Shown in pieces: positions 57,010 through 64,000 of a stretch of DNA of 64,000 bases; the stretch's first letter is position 1, and every line of letters starts with the position of its first letter. The position numbers and the translations under genes are program-made. The notes under the pieces were generated by a model, which was not told the origin of the DNA, searched no databases, and saw only the letters and a program-made list of their open reading frames with translations. The stretch comes from Karalla daura (taxonomy: Eukaryota; Chordata; Actinopteri; Chaetodontiformes; Leiognathidae). Where the stretch lies: positions 2,171,001 through 2,235,000 of the forward strand of contig CM055188.1 of NCBI GenBank assembly GCA_029224185.1, given 5' to 3'.

Positions 57010-57570
57010 ATGTCATTATCCAAACGGAGAAAAGTAGATAAGGAGTGTAGAATTTTCAATGAAAAATGGACCACGTCATATTCTTTTACAGAGATGCGTG
57101 GGAAACCTTTGTGCTTGGTGTGTTTTCAACAAGTTTCGGTAAGGAATATAATATAATATAATATTCGAATATAATATTCGACGCCACTACGAGACTCATC
57201 ACAGCGAAAAATATGACGGCTTGCAAGGACAACTGAGAAGAGACAAGGTAGACGAATTGCTGGCGGGTCTGAGGAAACAGTAGTCAACTTTCACTCAGAA
57301 CCGAGAAGTCAGTGAAGCAGCGGTAAAAGCCAGCTATCTAATTGCTAGCGAAATAGCATTAGCATCAAAGCCGTATTCCGACGGGGACTTTGTTAAACGA
57401 TGCATGTTGAAAGCAGCTGAACATGTATGTCCCGAGAAGCGACAAGCTTTTGCCAATATTAGCCTGACGAGGAATACTATAGCAGAGAGGATTTCTGACC
57501 TATCAGCAGATTTAGACAGCCAATTGAAACAGAGAGTCAAGTCATTTATTGCATTTTCCGTTGTATGTAC
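57010..57570 (+). pseudogene. hAT2 transposase N-terminal remnant
   Basis: From the ATG at 57,010 (MSLSKRRKVDKECRIF) the frame encodes the start of a GTF2IRD2/EPM2AIP1-like hAT transposase with finger Cys CLVC. At about 57,139-57,178 an AT-rich (ATAAT)n expansion shifts the frame. Reading resumes with RRHYETHHSEKYDG, has a TAG at about 57,282, and continues through EAAVKASYLIA and CPEKRQAFANISLTRNT. The sequence ends near 57,570, before the catalytic domain. The order of motifs parallels the hAT1 protein. Confidence 0.8.
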
Positions 57571-58072
57571 GTTTCATGTATGAAGTTTACACATCCAGGA
57601 GATGTGAATACTTTCTTCTTTACACATTTAACAGCACTCTCCTTAGTTTGTAAGGTGTAGGCAGGGATTAAATATAGATTTATAGGCACATGTGCAAATG
57701 GTTTAAAATTTCCTTTCTTTATAAATCTCATTTAATCTTAAAATGCATTACTATATATTTTTTTATTGTTAAAGTTTTGTGCCTTTGTAGAATCAGTGGG
57801 ATGAGTTGCAATGCATATATGTGAATGATAAAAGTAAATTGCACATTTGTCTAAGGAAATATGAGGTGTTCCATGAAATGTTTTGTAAAAGGAATGTTCA
57901 TTAAATTTCATAATTTTCCTAATGTTCTTGTGCTTCTTTACACCAAAACAAATGAAAGACATGATATTTTGGTTATTTATAGCATGTATGGTATAATTCT
58001 AATGGTCCGGCCCACTTGACATCCACCAAGGCCATATGTGGCCCACGATTTGAAATGAGTTTGACACCCCTG
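57571..58072 (+). other. hAT2 AT-rich end, no gene
   Basis: AT-rich non-coding DNA up to the right terminal repeat. Nothing recognised apart from the hAT end. Confidence 0.6.
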
Positions 58073-58985
58073 CTCTAGTCTTTCACTGGAGAGACCATAT
58101 CTGCTGCTCTCACCAATTTGCAATGACTGAGATGTATCCACGAAGGTCTCTCAGCTATTTTCACAGCTGTTGGAGTGGTGAGTAAAAGCTGGTAGGGGCC
58201 CTCCCACCTGGGTTGGTTCCACCTGTTCCTCTGGGGGACTTAAATGAGGACCCAATCACCTGGTTTCACCCTGTAAATGACATCGGACCCCGCAGGGTTC
58301 ACATTAGCTTCTTGCACTTCCTTATTCTGAAATAGTTTTGTCATCCATTTGGTCAGGGTTGTTTCTGCCTGAGACTTCTCTATATCCCCATTAAAACTAG
58401 GTAGGGGAAACGGTCGGCCATGAACTATTTCAAACGGTGTAAGTCCGTTCTGGGTGGCTGTTATTCTCATCCACATTTTCACCAATGATACACACTCAGT
58501 CCATGGTTGCCCTGTCTCCTCCATTGTTTTCCTTAGTCTCTGTTTTATTGTTCCATTAGTTCTGTCCACTAGTCCTGCACTCTGTGGGTGATATGCACAG
58601 TGATTTTTTAGTTGGAACCCTAGCTGTTGTGTCATTCACCAAGTGCGTCCCGGTATCTGACCTGATGATTCTGTGTATTCCGTATGTGGGAAAGTAATGT
58701 CCAACTAAATGGTTTGCTACCTTTCATGCATCATTTCGTTTGCATGGGTAGATTTCTGTCCATTTAGAAAACACATTTGATTACTACTAATGCGTATCTG
58801 GATCCTTGTGACTCTGACAATTCTATAAAAGCCATGTGAACTGTGTGGAATGGATGTAGTCGGTTTGGAAAAGATCCTCTCTTGGGTCTAACCTATCCTT
58901 GCGAATTGTGTTTCATACAAATCATGCATGTTCTGACGTGGGTCAACCCATGACTCACTTGTGCTGCAACCTTGTGCAGGGTTTT
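58073..58985 (-). pseudogene. ERV-B integrase remnant
   Basis: Minus strand. HHCC-type motifs (SHGLTH, CMICMKHN, about 58,890-58,960), a VHMAFIEL where the first catalytic Asp is expected (Ala seen), a second Asp in RSDTGTH (about 58,640), and YHPQSAGLVDRTNG with the Glu position read as Asp (about 58,575). The open piece 58,240-58,635 ends at a TAA. Beyond it the C-terminal GPY-type module ([17 protein letters not shown]) is still readable to 58,075. Frameshifts and stops lie at about 58,640-58,870. Confidence 0.75.
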
Positions 58986-59164
58986 CAGCAATATAGGTTT
59001 CCCTTCAATTCAATTTTGTCATTGTGCCCCTCTTTTCTTCCATGCCTGTTGTTTTGCGTATGGTGCTGTTTTCTGCGCATCTTTCACCACTTCATCTTCT
59101 ATACTAACCCTAACCCTTCTAGATTAAGACTGAGCAGTGGTGACTTTAAGGATTATGTGACTTT

Positions 59165-60728
59165 ATGTACTACTTTTACAACAAAATAACAAATATTAAT
59201 CTATCCCCTGTTGCAGCTTTTCAGATAACAGATGGGGATATAACCAGGTCACTATCTTCATTTGACCCCATTGACCTGCATCAGCTGACCGCTTTCATCT
59301 CCTCCTCTAAATCATCGACCTGCCTCCTTGACCCAATTCCGACCAAGTTGTTAAAGGAAGTGCTGCCTTTAATCCCCACCTCCTTACTTGATCTCATCAA
59401 CCTGTCCATAACAACAGGTTACGTTCCTCTTGCGTTCAAAGTTGGAATAATCAAACCCCTCCTTAAGAAACCGTCCCTTGATCCAGGAACTTTAGCAAAC
59501 TACAGGCCGATCTCTAATCTTATCTTCATCTCAAAAATCCTTGAGAAAATCATTGCCAACCAGCTCTGTGAACACCTTAATAACAATAGTTTATTTGAAT
59601 CCTTCCAGTCTGGTTTTAGATTGAATCATAGCACTGAGACTGCACTGGTTAAAGTCACTCATGACCTCTCAATGGCGTCTGACCATAGTCTCATTTCAGT
59701 GCTTGTCTTGTTAGATCTCAGTGCTGCTTTTGATACAGTTGACCAGTTGATCTTACTAAGGAGACTGGAATATCAGCTTGGAATCAGAGGCACTGCCCGA
59801 GACTGGTTCCGGTCCTATCTTTCAGACTGATATCAGTTTGTTTGTGTCAACGATAACCAATCTCCACGTACTTAAGTCAGCTACAGGGTTCCACAAGGAT
59901 CTGTGCTTGGTCCATTTCTTTTCTCTTTATATATGCTCCCTCTAGGTGATATCATCAGGAGTCACTCTATAGACTTCCACTGTTACGCTGACAACACCCA
60001 ATTATATCTATCTATCAAGCCGGGCGAGCACAACCGTCTACAGCTGCTTCAGTCCTGCCTTGATGACATGAAGGCCTGGGTGACTAATAATTTCCTCCTT
60101 CCTAACTCTGAAAACACAGAGTTACTGCTCATAGGTCCAAAACACCTACGAGACTCCATATCTGATGCCATAGCATTAAAAAGTAGTTTTGTGACTCCTT
60201 CTGCCACCACTGTAAAGAACCTAGGTGTTAGTTTTGATCAAGACCTGTCTTTTAGTTCCCACATAAAATTTATCTCACGGACTGCCTACTTCCACCTCCG
60301 CAATATTGCAAAAAATAAGACACCTACTCCCTCCTCATGCAGCGGAACAGCTGGTCCATGCCTTTGTTACTTCCAGGCTGGACTACTGCAACTCTCTACT
60401 GGCTGGAAGCTCCAATAGGTCGCTGAGAACTCTGCAGCTCATTCAGAACATGGCAGCTCGTGTCCTGACTAAAACTAGAAAGAGAGATCACATCTCTCCT
60501 GTTCTGGCCTCATTGCACTGGCTTCCTGTACGTTTCAGGATCCAGTTCAAAATCCTTCTCCTTGTCTATAAAGGTCTTCATGGTCTCTCTAAGTCTAGAT
60601 GGGGAGCCAGAGCCTTCAGCTACCAAGGCCCTCTGTTATGGAACCATCTACCAGTTTCAGTCTGGGAGGCAGACACCCTCTCTACCTTTAAGAGTAGGTT
60701 AAAAACCCTCCTTTTTGACAGAGCCTAG
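59165..60728 (+). pseudogene. L2-type reverse transcriptase, broken
   Basis: RT of the L2 clade. Motifs in order: DPIPTKLLKE, VGIIKPLLKKPSLDP, NYRPISNL, FQSGFRLNHSTETAL, VLLDLSAAFDTVD (first catalytic Asp), VPQGSVLGP, and CYADNTQLY at 59,981-60,001, where the second Asp of the usual YADD is Asn. Stops fall at 59,828-59,830 and about 59,872. A frameshift near 60,310-60,340 moves the C-terminal part ([25 protein letters not shown]) into another frame. A deletion precedes RAFSYQGPLLWNHLP. It cannot be active. Confidence 0.85.
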
Positions 60729-61288
60729 CTTCTCTCTCTCTTCTTGGCCTCTCCCCGTCTGTTTTCCATCTCCTCCTCTTCCTCCCTGTCCTCCTCCACT
60801 TCTCCTTCCTCTCCTTTTTATTCATCAATTTTTATTTATTTTTTATATTTTATTCTTATTTTATTTTTATTCTTATTTTTTTATTTTTAATTTTCAATTT
60901 TCTTTTGTTTTTTCATTTTATTTTCATTATTTTCATTTTTTCCCTCCCGGGTTCCATCAACGCTGAGCTGGATCTGGGCCCCCGTCCCTCTACCCTGCGG
61001 TTCCGCCTGCCTTCTACTCTGGACTGATTCAGTTCATTGATTTATTCACATCCTGAACTGTTAGCCATCAATACTGTTTTGGTTGTGCCTGCCTGTCCGT
61101 CCTGGGTGAGGATCCCCTCCTCTGTCTCTCACCCTGAGGTTTCTCCCCTTTTTTTCCCCGTCAGGGTTTTTCTTGGGAGTTGTTCCTCAGCCTTTGCGAG
61201 GGTCCAAGGACAGGGTTTTTTTCACTATGTACACATTGTTGCTCTCCGCTGTTATGATATGGCACTTAAAACAAATAAAGTTGATTAA
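60729..61288 (+). other. LINE 3' untranslated region
   Basis: Pyrimidine-rich then T/A-rich (TTTATTTTATTTT-type, about 60,820-60,945) followed by the conserved-looking 3' end with AATAAA. No gene. Confidence 0.65.
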
Positions 61289-61289
61289 C

Positions 61290-61984
61290 ATGGAGGGTTG
61301 ATAAAGGCTTTTGTGCTGCTGCCTTCGCTGCTGAGCCTGCCTTGGCATTGCCTCTAGTGATGTAAGATTCATCTGTCTGATGGGCTCTACACTTAACTAG
61401 GGCTAGCCGCTTTGGTAGCTGTACTGCTTCTAACAGTTCTTGTAGGTGTGACGCATGTGTCACTGGTTTGCCTGATGAGGTTCTCATGCCTCTGTTTTTC
61501 CATATTCTAGCAAAGTAGTGTACTGATGAGTACATACATTGGCTGTCCGTAAAGATGCAGACATTTTTGTCCTTGTGCATGATGCATGCCTGTGTGACTG
61601 CAACTAGTTCTGCAGTTTGAGCTGAATAGTGAGGGGGAAGCGGCTCTGCCAGCAAAACATCAGTTTCCGTAGTCACTGCAAAGCCCTCAAAGCCTCTGTG
61701 AAAGCTGGTTGTGGTCTGTCTAAAATGTTAGCACGTGGTTTTGTTTCCTCATTTGTTACATGTAAGCAACTGTGCTGTTTCCCATCAAGTGGTGGAGCTA
61801 TCATTTGCGTGATAGAGACTGTCCTGCATCTGTGTAAGGTAATGTGTGGCTGAGAGAGTAGAATAGCAATGAGATCAAGATGTTGTGCAGTAGTGAGAAA
61901 AGGTAAGTTCGCATGTAGCAAAACCTCCGCAACATGGTGTGGTAAGTAGATTCTCAACAGGTGTAGTAGAACTATATCAGCCAC
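61290..61984 (-). pseudogene. ERV-B RT connection and RNase H remnant
   Basis: Minus strand. A first frame (61,984-61,673; HHVAEVLL, LDLIAILLSQPHITL, PPLDGKQHSC) is the connection region. The second frame (61,676-61,266) is RNase H: AQTAELVAV with the catalytic Glu, CIFTDSQCMYSS with an Asp, IWKNRGMRTSSG, and KCRAHQTDE. The final Asp region reads NAKAGSAAKAAA, where a Gly stands at the expected acidic position. It ends at the LINE boundary. The two frames overlap by four bases, so a frameshift separates them. Confidence 0.8.
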
Positions 61985-62052
61985 AGCCTGTTCAGCTTCT
62001 GCTGCAGCTGCACATGCCTGGGGTCATGCTGGCAACCCCGCTGCTACTGCAT

Positions 62053-63056
62053 TTAATCTTTTCGAGTAGAATGCGATGGGCCTCTGCCTATTTCCAAAAG
62101 CTTGAGATAACGTGACCTAATGTGACCTTGTTTGTTAGTTACAAATAGGTTGAATGGTTTTGAGTAGTCCGGTAGGCCCACAACAATGTTGGTCTGTAGA
62201 CAGGCCTTGAGCTTTTCAAATGCTACTGTAGCACTCTCTGTCCAATCTAGCTTGCCAGCCATTTCCATGTTGTTACCATAAATTAGGTCTTGTAATGGTT
62301 GTGCTAATGCTGAGTAATCTGGTACCCAGGTTCTGCAGAAGTTACACAAACCTAGAAATGACATCATCTGCTGTTTAGTGACTGGCATAGGAGTGTCTTG
62401 TATGACTGGTAGGAGCATTCGTCCTTCGGGGGATAATATATGTCCTAAATATACAACCTTCTGTTTCACTAGCTGTAACTTTTCCTTTGAAACTTCATGG
62501 CCTTCCTGACAGAGGAACGTGAGCACTTTTCCCTGCAGTCTTTTTCATTGAGACCGATGATTAATAGGTCATCCACATATTGCAACAATGTACCGTTGTG
62601 GAGGTCAGGGCATAGTTGCAGTGACTGTTGCAAAGCTTGGGAGTAGATCGTGGGACTATTTGTGAAACCCTGTGGCAGCCAAGTGAAAGTGTAAGTTTCG
62701 TTTCCACAGCGGAATGCAGCAGCCCTTGTGAGTGTGGATGCACTCTCACAGAGAAAAATGCATTTGATAAATCTATTACTGTGAACCACTGGTCTGTTGG
62801 TGTCTGAAACTTCAGGTGGAATTACTTCCATTATGTCATTTACAGCTCTAAGGTCTTGGACCATTCGCCACTTTCCCGAGGCTTTCACTGGAAATATAGG
62901 TGTTAGACAATCTGGGCTGCCTATTTCCCTTATTATGCCTGATTTCAGCATGTCACTTATAACAGGTTGAATCCCCTGGAGGGCCTCTGGTTTCAACGGA
63001 TATTGTTTAATCTTTGGCCTCAGATCTGATGTCAATGTAACTGTTATTGGGGGCAC
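62053..63056 (-). pseudogene. ERV-B reverse transcriptase remnant
   Basis: Minus strand. The 63,056-62,469 frame has LKPEALQGIQPVI, SGKWRMVQDLRAVND, TFTWLPQGFTNSPT and the catalytic LLQYVDDLLI (about 62,562-62,585). The FTVIDLSNAFF motif with the first catalytic Asp is readable only in another frame (about 62,750-62,800), so two frame changes surround it. A further frameshift near 62,500 leads to the thumb and connection start (KVVYLGHILSPEGR, SFLGLCNFCRTWVPDY, to 62,053). The YVDD is intact, but the protein is broken. Confidence 0.82.
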
Positions 63057-63343
63057 AGATAAAATCGTACCTACGTCAGTAGTCGGGATGGCAAATTAGA
63101 CAACATCTTTACTTCTTCTGTTGTGAGTGTTTATATTTGTTTGAATCATTCAACACCGTGCAGATGTGCTGCGTGCTGAACTGCAGCCTGCCATCCTAGG
63201 TGTTTGCGTTTGTCACCGTTCCAATTTGTTTGCCAACCCCCTTTATCGGTTCATGACCATGGTCCTATTTCCATTTGTTGCAGGAGTCTCCCCATAGCCT
63301 GCCATCTTGTGGCTTCTGTTCTCGCCAGAGATATGTGAGGGGT
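63057..63343 (-). other. ERV-B pre-RT segment, heavily decayed
   Basis: Lies between the protease end and RT. No continuous frame of more than about 26 codons relates to pol, apart from fragments such as YLWREQKPQDG at about 63,300. Nothing else seen. Confidence 0.5.
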
Positions 63344-63984
63344 CTACCCTCTATATCTGGTCTTTTGCTCCTCTGAAAGGTGCACTGAGAGGACAGTGTT
63401 CCCTGTTTTCTGTACATACATTTTTTGCACTGCCTTGTCATATTCTGTGTCTGGCCCTGGAGTTGGCTTGTACCACAGGGTGCGGTGTAGATCGGTCTCC
63501 CTGTGGTACTGTAGATCCCTATGCTCAGCAGTGGCTTCCTGTGCTTGTTGCATGATCGCTGCACTTTCTTCCAGATTAATCAGATCCAATGACAAATAGT
63601 AGTGAGGTGGGCCTAGTGGTGTTCTCACTAACGCCTCACATGTCATACCTCCTGGTGTGGGAATCAGTCCCAGTCGTAATTTCAACCACAAATCCCGGCC
63701 CAACAGATTGATTGGACATTGTGGATCAATTAGAACTGGTGCGATGGTCCAGCGTCTGTGGCGATATCTTTTATTTTCATGTCAATTGTTAATTTGCTCC
63801 GTGCCACGTGTCCGGTAGCGGACTTTATCCAAACTACCGTATTTGAGTATTCTGTAAAGGGTGGGGACGTCGTAGAAACTGTCATGCATGCTCCCAGACA
63901 GTCATATTCTTTTCCTCCCACTACTATCCTTCGCATTGGTTTGTCTCCCCTGCCACTTTTTGAAAGTAGGACTTCTAAGTCCAT
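63344..63984 (-). pseudogene. ERV-B protease remnant and protease-RT linker
   Basis: Minus strand. The 63,984-63,730 frame carries a retropepsin-like segment (RRIVVGGKEYDCLGACM, then VVWIKSATGHV). A frameshift near 63,740 leads to CPINLLGRDLW, typical of a retropepsin C-terminus, and then a linker (GPDTEYDKAVQ). The Asp-Thr/Ser-Gly catalytic triad is not visible where it should precede GAC, so the protease is inactive as it stands. The N-terminal side runs close to the window edge. Confidence 0.65.
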
Positions 63985-64000
63985 GTGTAGGGTGGGGGCC

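Larger units (their letters stand above)
56768..58072 (+). mobile_element. hAT2 transposon, internally deleted
   Basis: Terminal repeats CAGGGGTGTCAAAC at 56,768 and GAGTTTGACACCCCTG ending at 58,072. Subterminal ACGGCCCGCGGGCC and GGCCCAC motifs resemble those of hAT1, but the interior differs. It is 1.3 kb long, so it lacks most of the transposase. The left flank is ATTTAGAC (satellite) and the right flank is CTCTAGTC (ERV-B). These agree at 5 of 8 bases only, so no target duplication is present. Confidence 0.85.
58990..61288 (+). mobile_element. L2-clade LINE, 5'-truncated
   Basis: Plus-strand non-LTR retrotransposon inserted into ERV-B, between its RNase H (resuming at about 61,290) and integrase. 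The left boundary is approximate. It has the reverse transcriptase but no endonuclease domain, a T-rich 3' region, and ends ACAAATAAAGTTGATTAA as L2-type elements do, with a short tail rather than a long poly-A. Confidence 0.8.
58073..64000 (-). mobile_element. Decayed endogenous retrovirus ERV-B (pol part), split by LINE
   Basis: Read on the minus strand from the window end: protease, pre-RT region, RT, connection, RNase H, then (after the LINE) integrase. Many frameshifts and stops show that it is older than ERV-A. Its pol resembles gammaretrovirus-like fish ERVs but differs clearly from ERV-A in the comparable RNase H and integrase regions. No LTR is inside the window. The integrase 3' end is cut at 58,073 by hAT2, and the gag side lies beyond 64,000. 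Confidence 0.82.

Noticed and set aside
59104..59116. Telomere-like CTAACCCTAACCC
   Set aside because: Only about two repeats inside the LINE region; no array, so probably chance.
1..64000. A host protein-coding gene or tRNA/rRNA gene
   Set aside because: Every substantial coding similarity belongs to a transposon or retrovirus; no tRNA or rRNA pattern was noticed, though divergent RNA genes could be missed by eye.

Overview
The window reads as repeat-rich heterochromatin of a teleost fish. No single-copy host gene was found. The fish assignment is inferred from the company of elements: an L2-clade LINE, GTF2IRD2-like hAT transposons, gammaretrovirus-like ERVs and a Helitron2/Helentron-like satellite. 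The species cannot be named from the sequence.

Positions 1-45,348 are one head-to-tail array of about nineteen units of roughly 2.1-2.5 kb; two units of about 3.9 kb carry an extra truncated core. A full unit holds, in order: a 26-bp palindrome (optional), a (TTA)n run, one or two 'head' segments, a GC-richer core of about 0.8 kb, a pyrimidine-biased minisatellite of 57-61-bp monomers, and a tail. The tail has a short inverted copy of the palindrome arm, an 8-bp-stem hairpin and a terminal CTAG followed by T. This is the architecture of a non-autonomous rolling-circle (Helitron2/Helentron-type) transposon that has become a satellite. Higher-order repeats of 6,701 bp and about 12.9 kb are visible.

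At 45,349 the array is broken by a hAT transposon (hAT1, to about 56,570). Close to its left end sits a complete-length endogenous retrovirus (ERV-A, 45,429-53,956) with two 427-bp LTRs that look identical and a 4-bp TTAC target duplication. ERV-A has lost most of gag, the protease and the catalytic half of RT through an in-frame deletion, and its pol has three nonsense codons. Its env is open over 735 codons. That Env carries an immunoglobulin V-like domain between the signal peptide and the surface subunit, which is the most unusual feature here.

A 197-bp satellite fragment follows (56,571-56,767), then a second, internally deleted hAT (hAT2, 56,768-58,072). From 58,073 to the window end lies a second, decayed, minus-strand retroviral pol (ERV-B: protease, RT, RNase H, integrase). 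It is split by a plus-strand, 5'-truncated L2-type LINE (about 58,990-61,288).

The layers give a relative history: satellite amplification, hAT insertions into satellite units and probably into ERV-B, loss of original flanks by recombination, and last the ERV-A insertion into hAT1.
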